Source: Leadbetterella sp964423865
Lineage (GTDB): Bacteria; Bacteroidota; Bacteroidia; Cytophagales; Spirosomataceae
Reading direction: 5' to 3'
Length of the DNA: 64,000 bases
Assembly: GCA_964423865.1 (NCBI GenBank)
Contig: CAYRGN010000001.1
Coordinates: 173,940-237,939, forward strand
A program made the translations under genes and the position numbers. This document shows, one piece after another, positions 1-8,670 of the stretch (position 1 is the stretch's first letter; each line of letters begins with the position of its first letter). The notes below the pieces were generated by a model. It saw only the letters and a program-made list of their open reading frames with translations. It was not told the origin of the DNA and made no database searches.

Positions 1-254
1 AGTTTTTCCGAATCAAAGGCCTTTTGTTTTTGCCGGGTTTCGGCATTGACAAGATAGTAAGCCGGTCCTTTCGCGGTTTCCACCCGGTACCAGAACATGT
101 AGGTTTTCTCTATCCAGGTGACCTGGGCAGGTTCGTTGTACACCTTGTTTCGGGTGCTTTCTTTGATATAATCCGCGCGTTCAAAGTCTGAACGGGTACC
201 CTGGGCAAATACAGAAAGGGTGAACAGGAAGAAAAACAAGGTTTGTAATTTCAT
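1..254 (-). CDS. S9 family peptidase, N-terminal fragment cut by window edge
   Basis: Only the first 84 or so codons lie in the window; the rest runs off the left edge. The protein starts with a typical signal peptide (MKLQTLFFFLFTLSVFAQ), so it is exported. After it come stretches such as VTWIEKTYMFWYRVE and YYLVNAETRQKQKAFD. These look like the first blade of the beta-propeller that precedes the catalytic domain in DPP-IV-like prolyl oligopeptidases of Bacteroidota, where a W...FWY pattern and a VDA...AFD pattern recur. The catalytic triad cannot be seen. The assignment rests on resemblance of this short N-terminus alone; another secreted propeller protein is possible. Confidence 0.55.
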   Translation of the reverse strand, partial: MKLQTLFFFLFTLSVFAQGTRSDFERADYIKESTRNKVYNEPAQVTWIEKTYMFWYRVETAKGPAYYLVNAETRQKQKAFDSEK

Positions 255-414
255 AAGAATAGAGTCAATGAGACGAAAGTACATAATTTTATCTTAGCCG
301 ATGCGACAAAGTTAAAATCTGCTAAAAACTAACCAAAAAACGTTCAAATAATTCGCCATTCTTTTCACAGCCCGGATTACGTTGTATATTGAGCCCGAGA
401 ATTTAACTCCTGTC

Positions 415-1320
415 ATGAAAAAAATTGCATTTATACTGATGTTCTTAGTGAATATGACGTTTGCCCAGGAAACTATTTTGCTCTATCCTGAAGGTACACC
501 CGGGTTGAAAGCGACCGGGGTCGTGGAAAAGGCGGTCACCAGCGATGGGGTTACCCGCATATCGAATGTCATACAGCCGTCCGTAACTATTTACCGGCCT
601 GAAAATAAAACGACCGACGCGGCCGTAGTGATCTGTCCGGGCGGCGGGTATTCTATACTGGCTTATGACCACGAAGGTACCGAACTGGCGGAGTGGTTTA
701 ATGCGCGGGGCATGACCGCCGTGGTTTTGAAATACCGCCTGCCGGAAAGGGAGAATTTTGAAAATGTAAGTATCCGTCCGCTTCAGGACGCGCAGGCGGC
801 TATCAGGATGGTGCGAAAAAACGCGCAGAAATACGGATTGGCCCAAGACAAGATCGGGATTATGGGCTTTTCGGCGGGCGGACACCTGGCGGCGACCGCG
901 TCTACACTCTTTAAAACCCAGGTGGGAGAAATCACCGATCTATCCGTTTCTGTTCGGCCCGACTTCTCCTTGTTGATTTACCCTGTGATCTCATTTGATG
1001 ACGCCATAACCCATACGGGTTCAAAAGAAAACCTGATTGGAAAAAACCCTTCCAAAGAAGACGAAATACGTTTTTCTCCCGAAAAGCAGGTAGGGCCTGA
1101 CACGCCCCCGGCTTTCCTGGTTTCTACCACAGACGATTGGGTGGTGCCCGAAAACTCCATTGCCTATTTCCTGGCCTGTAAAAAGAATAAGGTGCCGGTA
1201 GAAATGCATATTTATGAAAAAGGAGGACACGGTTACGCACTCAAAGACCGTCAATTGGGGCCTGTACAATCCTGGCCCGACCGCATGGAAGCCTGGCTCC
1301 GGTCAAGAGGCTTGTTATGA
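415..1320 (+). CDS. Secreted alpha/beta-hydrolase, acetyl-xylan-esterase-like
   Basis: This is a 301-residue exported esterase or lipase-like hydrolase. I chose the ATG at 415 because it gives a clean signal peptide (MKKIAFILMFLVNMTFAQ); an upstream ATG at 382 would bury it. The fold signatures are clear: an oxyanion-hole motif CPGGGY, the nucleophile elbow GFSAGGH with the serine at residue 153, an acid in TTDDWVVPE, and the catalytic histidine in EKGGHGY near the C-terminus. Relatives in Bacteroidota deacetylate plant polysaccharides or hydrolyse small esters, but no carbohydrate genes are adjacent and the substrate is unknown. It runs convergently with the response regulator gene, and the two 3' ends overlap by six bases. 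Confidence 0.85.
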   Translation: MKKIAFILMFLVNMTFAQETILLYPEGTPGLKATGVVEKAVTSDGVTRISNVIQPSVTIYRPENKTTDAAVVICPGGGYSILAYDHEGTELAEWFNARGMTAVVLKYRLPERENFENVSIRPLQDAQAAIRMVRKNAQKYGLAQDKIGIMGFSAGGHLAATASTLFKTQVGEITDLSVSVRPDFSLLIYPVISFDDAITHTGSKENLIGKNPSKEDEIRFSPEKQVGPDTPPAFLVSTTDDWVVPENSIAYFLACKKNKVPVEMHIYEKGGHGYALKDRQLGPVQSWPDRMEAWLRSRGLL

Positions 1321-1959
1321 TCCGCCCATGGCCAGACTGATGAGTTCGGCCGTGTTTTTTACCCCGGTTTTTTTGAGGATACTTGTACGCTGGTTGGCCA
1401 CGGTATTCGGACTGGTATCAAACCTGCGCGCAATTTCCTGGTTATTCATGCCCTCTTTCAGGCAATCCAGGATTTGCAGCTCGCGGTGAGTCAGGCGGGC
1501 AAGGGGGGAGTGATCTGGAACGGGTTCTGCTTTGAGCCTGATTTTGACCAGGTTTCTGATGATCACCGACGATATCCGGGTAGGAAAATAGAGATCTCCT
1601 TCCTGTATGGTGCGGATAGCCTGGGTGATTTCTTCATCGTTGCTGTCTTTCAAAAGGAAACCGGAAGCCCCGTATTGCACCGCATTAAGAATGTAATCCG
1701 TTTTATCGTGCATGGTAAAAATCAGTACCCGGGTCTGGGGGTATTGGGCCGTCACCTGGCGGGTTACTTCAATTCCGTTTATCTCAGGCATGGTGATATC
1801 CAGTAAAACCAGGTCAGGTTGTAAGCGGGCCACGAGGTCAAGGGTTTCGCGGCCATCGGTGGCCTCACCCACTATTTCTATATCTTTTTCGTCTTCCAGG
1901 AGGGCCCTTACGCCTTTCCGGACCATGGAGTGGTCGTCTGCTATCAGTATTTTAATCAT
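1315..1959 (-). CDS. NarL/LuxR-family response regulator
   Basis: This is a two-domain response regulator of 214 residues. The receiver domain carries the acidic pair D8-D9, the phosphoacceptor D54 in LLDITMPEING and a conserved lysine in LLKDS. The C-terminal third is a LuxR/NarL helix-turn-helix (LTHRELQILDCLKEG, then NNQEIARRF and SPNTVANQRTSILKK). Its start overlaps the 3' end of the histidine kinase gene by four bases, so the two are translationally coupled and almost certainly a cognate pair. It is the last gene of the nirB-nirD-kinase-regulator run. The context suggests it controls nitrite or nitrate genes, including those divergent from nirB, but no binding site was confirmed. Confidence 0.9.
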   Translation of the reverse strand: MIKILIADDHSMVRKGVRALLEDEKDIEIVGEATDGRETLDLVARLQPDLVLLDITMPEINGIEVTRQVTAQYPQTRVLIFTMHDKTDYILNAVQYGASGFLLKDSNDEEITQAIRTIQEGDLYFPTRISSVIIRNLVKIRLKAEPVPDHSPLARLTHRELQILDCLKEGMNNQEIARRFDTSPNTVANQRTSILKKTGVKNTAELISLAMGGS

Positions 1960-3362
1960 GGGTTGAATTTTACGGTGACGGCGGTTCCTTTGCCGGCGGC
2001 GGTATCCAGGGAAAACTCGGTTCCCAGGAGACGGGCGCGGGTGCGCATATTGTCAATGCCTGTACTCTGCCAGCCTTGCTGCCGGTCAGGGGGGAACCCT
2101 ATGCCGTCGTCTTCAATTTTTAAAACTACTTTGTCGGTTTCAAAGTTCAGGGTGATCGTGATGTTTTTGGCTTCGGAATATTTGAGCGCGTTGTTTAGCG
2201 CTTCCTGGGCAATGCGGTAGAGGCCGATTTCCCGCGCGGGGGCCAGGCGCATCGGTTCTCCGGTCACCTCCAGTGTTACGCGGGAGGCCGCACTAAGCGT
2301 TACCTGGTCGGTAAGCGCGCGGAGTGCCGCCGCCAGTCCGTAATCTACCAGGGTATCCGGCATGACATTGTGGGAAATCTGGCGGGTAGTGCGGATGATT
2401 TCCTGGATATAAGCCGATATTTCTTCGGTCTGCTTTTTAAAACGGGGATCTTCCGGGGGGAGTTTCCGCAGCCGCGCCACCAGCAGATTCAGGCCCGTGA
2501 GCATTTGACCTACACCGTCATGCAATTCCGCCGCCAGGCGTATCCTTTCCTTTTCTTGCCCCTCCATCAGGGCCGCAGCACGTATCTGGTCTTCCATCCG
2601 GAGCTGCTGATGCCGGGCCTCATAGAGGTTGATCACCTGCTGCTGCGTCAGGGAGAGATGGTGGTTGACCTTGTACAGCTGCTGGTTGGCCAGGTAGAGT
2701 TCTTTTTTCGAATCAGACAGCTCATGAATGATTTTTCGTGTATACTTCACCACGGGCCGGAATACGAACAGAATTTCGAGTAAAAGGGTCAGCAGGGTGA
2801 CCGAGGCCAGGATGTATTCAATAATTCTCAGGTTTTTGACCCGTTCCCGGCTTTCCCGGTCAAACCGGAACACAATGGCGTCCATCTGTTGAAGGTACAG
2901 GGCTTCGTTTTCCAGGATCTGGCCCATGAGTGCGGGCGAAATTCCCCGGTGAAGTCCCTCTTCTAAGTGGCGGTAAAGCGAGGTGTACACCGGCTTCAAG
3001 CGCTGGAACTTTTCCCTCAGGTCGCGGCTTTTACTAACCAGGTAATTTTCCTCCATTTGCAGGAATCCTTCTTCCAGCTGGAGCTGGTTAGCGTTCCAGG
3101 TTTCCAGGCCTTGCACGAATGCGGTGGAATCGGCCGCGGCGTGGCCACCGTATTGAAGCAGAGCCAGCTTGGTGAGTTGCTGGCTCCACATTCTTTGTTT
3201 TCCGGAAATATTCAATACTCTTCCGTCAGACTCGTGGTACTGAATGGCGCTGTTGATAATGCCCAGCCCCGTGAAACACAGTATGGCCATGATGCTGAGC
3301 GCAGCCAGGTAGTACCGGGTCAGGCGCTCGGCTACCTGTTCGGCAGAGGAGGAGTTTGTCAT
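1956..3362 (-). CDS. NarX-type nitrate/nitrite sensor histidine kinase (predicted)
   Basis: This is a membrane-bound kinase of 468 residues. One transmembrane helix lies at about 19-39 and another at about 180-202; they bracket a periplasmic four-helix sensor of the PilJ/NarX type. Directly after the first helix is VLNISGKQRMWSQQL (about residues 50-64). It matches the P-box of NarX/NarQ, in which an arginine binds nitrate or nitrite; here that would be R57. A coiled stretch leads to the HisKA_3 dimerisation helix (AAELHDGVGQ, phosphoacceptor about H281) and an ATPase domain (EALNNALKYS, EDDGIGF). Its start overlaps the nirD stop by four bases. The ligand is inferred from the P-box and the operon. 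Confidence 0.87.
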   Translation of the reverse strand: MTNSSSAEQVAERLTRYYLAALSIMAILCFTGLGIINSAIQYHESDGRVLNISGKQRMWSQQLTKLALLQYGGHAAADSTAFVQGLETWNANQLQLEEGFLQMEENYLVSKSRDLREKFQRLKPVYTSLYRHLEEGLHRGISPALMGQILENEALYLQQMDAIVFRFDRESRERVKNLRIIEYILASVTLLTLLLEILFVFRPVVKYTRKIIHELSDSKKELYLANQQLYKVNHHLSLTQQQVINLYEARHQQLRMEDQIRAAALMEGQEKERIRLAAELHDGVGQMLTGLNLLVARLRKLPPEDPRFKKQTEEISAYIQEIIRTTRQISHNVMPDTLVDYGLAAALRALTDQVTLSAASRVTLEVTGEPMRLAPAREIGLYRIAQEALNNALKYSEAKNITITLNFETDKVVLKIEDDGIGFPPDRQQGWQSTGIDNMRTRARLLGTEFSLDTAAGKGTAVTVKFNP

Positions 3363-3697
3363 ATTGCTACATACACCATACCCTCCCTGATTTGTACAGG
3401 GAAAGTCTCAATACGGTAGTTTTCATCGTTTAAGCAGCTTCCGGTTTTCAATGAGAACGCTTTTTTGTGAAAAGGACAAGCCACTTTGGGTTCATCGCCC
3501 TGGCTTCCTACAATTCCCCTCGACAATATCATTTGCTGGCGATGAGGGCATTGGTTGTTGGTAGCGAACCATTCGTTCCGGCGCTCAAAGTTAAAAATAG
3601 CAATTTGTTTTCCGTCTACCAAAATGCATGCGCCGCTGTTGGCCGGGATGTCTTCTACGCGGCACGCTTTGTACCACTGGGTTGTCATTGTACTCAT
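3359..3697 (-). CDS. nirD: Nitrite reductase (NADH) small subunit, Rieske type
   Basis: This is the partner of the siroheme nitrite reductase NirB in cytoplasmic reduction of nitrite to ammonium. The protein is a small Rieske-fold domain of about 112 residues. Both ligand pairs of a [2Fe-2S] cluster are present: CPH in NNQCPHRQQ and CPFH in VACPFHKKAFSL. Some enteric NirD proteins lack these ligands. I prefer the start MSTMTTQWYK at 3697; a longer frame to 3733 adds a poorly conserved stretch, and a third ATG lies at 3688. It follows nirB after about 72 bases and overlaps the kinase gene, so all four genes are probably one transcript. Confidence 0.92.
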   Translation of the reverse strand: MSTMTTQWYKACRVEDIPANSGACILVDGKQIAIFNFERRNEWFATNNQCPHRQQMILSRGIVGSQGDEPKVACPFHKKAFSLKTGSCLNDENYRIETFPVQIREGMVYVAI

Positions 3698-3769
3698 ACG
3701 TATTAAGTTTAGCTGAGAATCTTGATTATACACGGGTTTCCGCTTGCGGCGGGCACCCCGTCAATTCAT

Positions 3770-6286
3770 TTATTTGGCCCATTCTACCGGTTTGACTTGT
3801 CCTCTGAATTCTTCGAATTGCACCTGGGGGTCTTTCACGTCAGGGGCGTTCAGGAAATGGCTGAAGCGTTTACGGATGTGCGGGTTTTCCACCGCCTCTT
3901 TCCATTCGCATTGGTAGGCATCGATCAGTTTTTGCATATCGTTTTCCAGTTCTTTTCCTATGCCCAGGCTGTCTTCCACCAATACCGCTTTCAGGTAGGC
4001 CATTCCGCCTTCCAGTTTATTGAGCCAGGGGGCGGTGCGGGTCAGCGGGTCGGCGGTTTTGATATAGAACATGAGGAAGCGGTCAATCAGGCGGAGGCAG
4101 CTTTCCTTATCGAGGTCTGTAGCCAGCAACTGGGCATGCTGGGGCTTGGCTCCCCCGTTCCCGCAGACGTACAGGTTCCATCCTTTTTCTGTAGCGATAA
4201 TGCCGAAATCTTTGCTTTGGGCCTCGGCGCACTCCCGGATACAGCCCGATACCGCCGATTTGATCTTGTGGGGAGCTCGTAAACCCTTGTACCGGTTTTC
4301 CACTTCAATGGCAAACGACACGGAGTCTTGCACACCGAAGCGGCACCAGCTGGAACCCACGCAGCTTTTCACCGTTCGGAGCGATTTTCCGTACGCGTGT
4401 CCGCTCTCAAAGCCTGCCGCAATCAGCTCTTCCCAGATCAGAGGGAGGTCATTCAGGTGGGCGCCGAAGAGGTCTATGCGCTGTCCGCCTGTAATTTTAC
4501 TGTAGAGATTGTATTTTTTGGCTACTTGGCCGATCACAATCAGCTTGTCGGGGGTAATTTCTCCCCCGGGAATGCGCGGTACCACCGAGTAGGTGCCGCC
4601 TTTCTGAATATTGGCGAGGAAGCGGTCGTTGGTATCTTGTATCATGCCCCGGTCGTTTTCCAGGATATTGTCGTTCCACAAGCTGGCCAGCACAGAGGCC
4701 ACCACGGGCTTGCAGATTTCGCAGCCGTCTCCTTTTCCCAGGTGGTCCAGCACTTCGGTGTAGGTGGTGTGTCCCTGGATTTTGATAAGGTCAAAGATTT
4801 CCTGGCGGGTGTAATCGAAATGCTCGCAGATCACATTGCGGATGTACACGCCCTCCTGCTTCAGTACCGCCTGAATCAGGTCTTTGACCATAGGGGTACA
4901 TCCTCCGCAGCCCGAGCAGGCTTTTGTGGTTTTCTTCAGGGCCTCTACTGTACGGTGGCCTTCCTTGATTTTTTCACAGAGAAACCCTTTGGAGAGCGCT
5001 TCGCAGGAACAGATCAGGGCTTCGTCCGGAAGATTCAGTACATCATCGCCCGCGTCTTCGCCATTTCCCCGCTTGCCCAAAATCAGGTTTTCCGGATCGG
5101 CCGGCAAAGACAGGCCGTTCCGGCAGATCTGGAGGAGTTTATTGTACGGTTCGTTGTCGCCTACCAGGATTCCCCCCAACAAAGTTTTTCGGTCGTTACT
5201 GATATTGATGCGTTTGTATACGCCGGTTAGTTTGTTCTCGTAAATGATGGTGTGGCAGTCGGGTTCGGCAATAAAGGGGTCGCCAAAGCTGGCCACGTCC
5301 ACCCCCATTAGTTTGAGGCGGGTCGACATGTCAAAGGGCCGGAAGGTCTTTTGGCGGCCGGTCAGCTGGTGAACCACCACGTCGGCCATTTCGTAGCCCG
5401 GGGCCACCAGGCCGTAGATCATGTTGTGTACGCAGGCGCATTCTCCTATGGCAAAGATGCGGGAATCGGAGGTCTGGAGGGTGTCATTCACCACAATTCC
5501 GCCCCTGGAGTGCACTTCAAGACCGGCTTCGCGGGCCAGTTCGTCCCGGGGTTTGATGCCGGCAGAGAAGATCAGGAGGTCGGTGTGCAGGCTGGACTGC
5601 CCGGAGAACTTCACGCCGGTGATTCGTTCTTCACCCAGTATTTCTTCCGCGCATTTATTCTTGTGGATCTGTAGTCCGAGGCTTTTGAGTTTGGTTTCCA
5701 GGAGTTCAGATCCCGCGTTATCGATCTGCCGGGGCATCAGGCGGGGCGCGAATTCGATAATATGGGTTTGGGAAAGGCCGAGGTCAAGTAGGGCTTTGGC
5801 GGCCTCCAGGCCCAGAAGTCCGCCCCCCACCACCGCGCCGCTGCGCGCGTGAGGTACATACGCCCTGATCTTGTCAAGGTCTTCCAGGGTGCGGTACACA
5901 AACACCCCTTCTTTCTCAATGCCTTTTACCGGGGGAATAAAGGCCGCAGAGCCGGTCGCCAGCACCAGGTAATCGTACGCGGTACGCCGGCCCTTTTTCG
6001 AAACGACCTCCCGGGCTTCCCGGTCAATGGCCACCACCGGATCATCCGTATACAATACAATGCCATTTTGTGCGTACCAGTCGGAGGGGGCCATGAGCAT
6101 ATCGTCTGCCGATTTTCCATCGAAATACGAACTGAGATGAACCCGGTCATAGGCTACGCGGGGCTCTTCTCCGAAAACGGTCAGGCTGATCTCTTCAATT
6201 CCCCAGGCCGTGAGTTTTTCACAGAACTTATAACCTACCATTCCATTTCCTATGACCACAATTTTTTTGGTGTTAATGATCTTCAT
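3770..6286 (-). CDS. nirB: Nitrite reductase (NADH) large subunit
   Basis: This is the 838-residue catalytic subunit of cytoplasmic NADH-dependent nitrite reductase, which makes ammonium from nitrite with six electrons. Domains in order: an FAD/NAD(P)H oxidoreductase (VVIGNGMVGYKF at the N-terminus, a second Rossmann motif GAVVGGGLLGLEAAK near 150-165); a BFD-like [2Fe-2S] domain with CSC and CSGCGGC near 425-460; a further pair in GDGCEICKP; and the sulfite/nitrite reductase half-domains. The siroheme-[4Fe-4S] ligands are visible as KSCVGSSWC and SGCIRECAEA (CX5C and CX3C). The length is normal for the family. It is the first gene of its operon and is divergent from cobA, which supplies the siroheme precursor. 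Confidence 0.97.
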   Translation of the reverse strand: MKIINTKKIVVIGNGMVGYKFCEKLTAWGIEEISLTVFGEEPRVAYDRVHLSSYFDGKSADDMLMAPSDWYAQNGIVLYTDDPVVAIDREAREVVSKKGRRTAYDYLVLATGSAAFIPPVKGIEKEGVFVYRTLEDLDKIRAYVPHARSGAVVGGGLLGLEAAKALLDLGLSQTHIIEFAPRLMPRQIDNAGSELLETKLKSLGLQIHKNKCAEEILGEERITGVKFSGQSSLHTDLLIFSAGIKPRDELAREAGLEVHSRGGIVVNDTLQTSDSRIFAIGECACVHNMIYGLVAPGYEMADVVVHQLTGRQKTFRPFDMSTRLKLMGVDVASFGDPFIAEPDCHTIIYENKLTGVYKRINISNDRKTLLGGILVGDNEPYNKLLQICRNGLSLPADPENLILGKRGNGEDAGDDVLNLPDEALICSCEALSKGFLCEKIKEGHRTVEALKKTTKACSGCGGCTPMVKDLIQAVLKQEGVYIRNVICEHFDYTRQEIFDLIKIQGHTTYTEVLDHLGKGDGCEICKPVVASVLASLWNDNILENDRGMIQDTNDRFLANIQKGGTYSVVPRIPGGEITPDKLIVIGQVAKKYNLYSKITGGQRIDLFGAHLNDLPLIWEELIAAGFESGHAYGKSLRTVKSCVGSSWCRFGVQDSVSFAIEVENRYKGLRAPHKIKSAVSGCIRECAEAQSKDFGIIATEKGWNLYVCGNGGAKPQHAQLLATDLDKESCLRLIDRFLMFYIKTADPLTRTAPWLNKLEGGMAYLKAVLVEDSLGIGKELENDMQKLIDAYQCEWKEAVENPHIRKRFSHFLNAPDVKDPQVQFEEFRGQVKPVEWAK

Positions 6287-6364
6287 AGTGTTATTGTACT
6301 ATTTAAAATGAATAAAATTGAATTATTTTAATATAATATTGTTCTGTAAATTGAAATTTCTGTT

Positions 6365-6373
6365 ACAAAATTA
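6365..6373 (-). promoter_or_regulatory. Candidate -7 box for the nirBD operon
   Basis: On the minus strand this reads TAATTTTGT, matching the Bacteroidota TAnnTTTGY box about 80 bases before the nirB start. No good TTG -33 element was found at the usual distance, as might be expected for an activator-dependent promoter. The 240-base gap around it is very AT-rich. Confidence 0.4.
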
Positions 6374-6446
6374 TGTAATATTTTTCAAAATAATAAAATA
6401 TTATTCTATAAATTTTTATAAATGTAAAATTTAATTCTAAAAATGC

Positions 6447-6479
6447 TTGCATGTATATAATAATTGTTCCTATGTTTGC
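6447..6479 (+). promoter_or_regulatory. Promoter for cobA-nirC (TTG-N21-TATGTTTGC)
   Basis: A TTG at 6447-6449 and a perfect TAnnTTTGY box (TATGTTTGC, 6471-6479) are 21 bases apart, the spacing expected for the Bacteroidota primary sigma factor. The start of transcription would fall near 6484, about 45 bases before the first cobA start codon. The AT-rich stretch between this and the nirB promoter is the likely place for the response regulator to bind. Confidence 0.6.
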
Positions 6480-6528
6480 AATCGAAAATTATATGAATAT
6501 AAAATACTATATATAGGAAAATAAATAG

Positions 6529-7311
6529 ATGCAGTATTCACTTAAATCAGCGAAAAAGATGGCAAGAATTTCATTGGTAGGGGCAGGGCCCGGTGATCCG
6601 GAGCTACTCACATTAAAAGGACTGAAAGCGATTCAGCAGGCAGATGTTATTTTGTACGACGACCTGGTGAATACCGCCTTGCTGGATTGGGCCAGGCCCG
6701 GCAGTATCCGCCAGCATGTAGGCAAAAGAATGGGTAGAATATCTTTTTCCCAGGAAGAAATCAATGAACTCATTGTCGATATGGCCCGCAGGCACGGGCA
6801 CGTGGTTCGCCTGAAAGGCGGAGATGCATTTGTGTTTGGAAGAGGGCATGAAGAATGGGTGTACGCCGCAAACAGGGGCATAAGCTGTGAAGTTATTCCT
6901 GGCGTTTCCAGCTGTATCGCCGCGCCGGCCTCCCAGGGCATCCCCGTGACCCGCCGCGGCGTAAGCGAAAGTTTCTGGGTAATTGCCGGTACTACCCGCC
7001 ACGGTACACTTTCTAAAGACCTGCACCTGGCCGCGCGCTCCGAAGCCACCGTGGTGGTAATGATGGGCCTGAACAAACTCGAAGAGCTGTGCGGTCTTTA
7101 CCAAAGCAACGGAAGAGGCGAGATGCCCGTGGCCGTGATTCAAAACGGCACCCGCCCCGATGAACGCTACGTGACCGGCACCGTCGATGAGATCGTACAG
7201 AAGGTGCAGGAAAATGAACTGGAATCGCCCGCCATCATTGTAGTAGGCAAGGTGGTGGAACTTCACCCCGAATATCTTGATCAATACGCATTACAAAACC
7301 TAACTTTTTAA
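6529..7311 (+). CDS. cobA: Uroporphyrinogen-III C-methyltransferase (siroheme synthesis)
   Basis: This SAM-dependent enzyme methylates uroporphyrinogen III at C2 and C7 to give precorrin-2, the precursor of siroheme for NirB. The family signatures are present: SLVGAGPGDPELLTLKG at the N-terminus, VVRLKGGDAFVFGRG, EVIPGVSSCIAAPA and the GIPVTRRG loop. At 260 residues it is a stand-alone methyltransferase without the dehydrogenase/chelatase half of CysG, so that step must be encoded elsewhere. Translation may start at 6529 or at the in-frame ATG at 6559 (MARISLVGAG), which fits the usual family N-terminus better. It is followed after 11 bases by nirC, so the two form one transcript. Confidence 0.95.
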   Translation: MQYSLKSAKKMARISLVGAGPGDPELLTLKGLKAIQQADVILYDDLVNTALLDWARPGSIRQHVGKRMGRISFSQEEINELIVDMARRHGHVVRLKGGDAFVFGRGHEEWVYAANRGISCEVIPGVSSCIAAPASQGIPVTRRGVSESFWVIAGTTRHGTLSKDLHLAARSEATVVVMMGLNKLEELCGLYQSNGRGEMPVAVIQNGTRPDERYVTGTVDEIVQKVQENELESPAIIVVGKVVELHPEYLDQYALQNLTF

Positions 7312-7322
7312 ATTCTCTTATT

Positions 7323-8135
7323 ATGGATTATGTAACTCCCAAAGAGATAGCGGGAACCATGTTGGACAACGCTGTGCTCAAAAGCAAACTATCGGTGAAA
7401 GACGCCCTGGTGCGGGGAATGCTCTCCGGCGCCTTACTGGCCATTTCGGTGACCCTGGCTTTTACCGCTTCCGTGCAAACCGGCTTGCCCCTGATCGGGG
7501 CCCTGGCGTTTCCCGTAGGGTTCATCATTATCATTCTGTTGGGCCTTGAACTGGTGACCGGAAGTTTTGCGCTGGTACCCCTGGCGTATTTCGAAGGAAA
7601 AATTACAGGAAAAGCGTTACTGAAAAATCTCTCCATAGTGTTTGCTGGAAACCTCCTGGGCAGCGTACTCTTCGCTTTGCTTTACTGGGCCGCAGTATCC
7701 GAATTCGGTACTTCCACCTCCCTCTTACCTGTAGAAGAGATGATCGTAAAAACCGCCGAAAAGAAAACTCTGGGTTATACCGGCCATGGCGCCGCGGGTT
7801 TTCTTACCGCCTTTGTCAAGGCCATCTTATGCAACTGGATGGTGTGTATGGGCGTGGTCATGGGGCTTACCTCCCGTTCGGCCGTAGGGAAAATTTTAGC
7901 GGCCGGAATTCCCATCTTCATCTTTTTTGCCCTGGGTTATGAACACGCCGTAGTGAATATGTTCGTGATTCCGGCCGGTATGATGTTGGGCGCAAACGTC
8001 TCTTTTTCAGACTGGTGGCTTTGCAATCAACTTATCGTTACCGCGGGAAATATCGTGGGCGGACTTCTTTTTACCGGTATGGCCGTATATTACACCTTTT
8101 CGGGTTCCCGATCAATGCAGGAAACCAAGGCTTAA
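7323..8135 (+). CDS. nirC: Formate/nitrite transporter family channel
   Basis: This is an integral membrane channel of the FNT family, 270 residues, which forms pentamers and passes nitrite or formate. The usual six hydrophobic helices are visible, with family stretches such as FPVGFIIIILLGLELVTG, CNWMVCMGVV and GYEHAVVNMF containing the conserved central-pore histidine. Position between cobA and a small secreted protein, opposite nirBD, makes nitrite the likely substrate (NirC role), with uptake for NirB or export of excess nitrite. Formate cannot be excluded from sequence alone. Confidence 0.92.
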   Translation: MDYVTPKEIAGTMLDNAVLKSKLSVKDALVRGMLSGALLAISVTLAFTASVQTGLPLIGALAFPVGFIIIILLGLELVTGSFALVPLAYFEGKITGKALLKNLSIVFAGNLLGSVLFALLYWAAVSEFGTSTSLLPVEEMIVKTAEKKTLGYTGHGAAGFLTAFVKAILCNWMVCMGVVMGLTSRSAVGKILAAGIPIFIFFALGYEHAVVNMFVIPAGMMLGANVSFSDWWLCNQLIVTAGNIVGGLLFTGMAVYYTFSGSRSMQETKA

Positions 8136-8166
8136 TTCATTACTCCAATACAAAAATCATAAAACT

Positions 8167-8541
8167 ATGAAACCTCTGGTTATTATTTTCCTCTTTTGTT
8201 TTTCCGCTTCCGTAGCACAGAAAAAGGAAGTGTCTTTTAAGGCCTGGGACGGGGCCGTGATTGCTGGCTATATGGACCAGGGCGCTTTTGTGAACTTCAC
8301 CGGTCCGGGTGTAAAATGGACCCGCAAACCCTGTTCTCTCCTGATTGGCGTGCTACCCTCTCTTAAAATCAAGGAGGATAAGTCGGCGGTAAAAAATTCG
8401 CTTCTGACCCCCACCCTCGGCGCCGGGGTAACCCTGGTGGTCAAAAAGCTGGCCTTGCAGCTGCCTTTCTATTATATTCCGAAAACTGCCGCGGAAAACG
8501 GAAAATGGAAAGCAGGTCTGGGGCTGGGCTATAAATTCTGA
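8167..8541 (+). CDS. Small exported protein, possible outer-membrane strand protein
   Basis: I do not recognise a named family. The 124-residue protein has a signal peptide (MKPLVIIFLFCFSASVAQ) and no transmembrane helix after it. The mature part alternates hydrophobic and polar residues in beta-strand fashion, and the last segment, WKAGLGLGYKF, ends in phenylalanine as outer-membrane beta-strands often do. It follows nirC after 31 bases with no terminator between them, so it is probably co-transcribed with cobA and nirC. That suggests a link to nitrite or nitrate handling at the envelope, which is inference only. Confidence 0.65.
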   Translation: MKPLVIIFLFCFSASVAQKKEVSFKAWDGAVIAGYMDQGAFVNFTGPGVKWTRKPCSLLIGVLPSLKIKEDKSAVKNSLLTPTLGAGVTLVVKKLALQLPFYYIPKTAAENGKWKAGLGLGYKF

Positions 8542-8670
8542 ATCACTATAAAGTGACCAGGAAACGTATACGGGTTTTACATTGTGAAAATATAATGCTA
8601 GTTTAGCAGCCTGTTTTCAACCCGGATGTATATCCGTATCGCTTTGGCGATATGTCTTAGCCCGTTTCAA

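Noticed and set aside
4328..5230. 300-codon open frame antisense to nirB
   Set aside because: It is a shadow of nirB, whose cofactor motifs are intact across the whole span.
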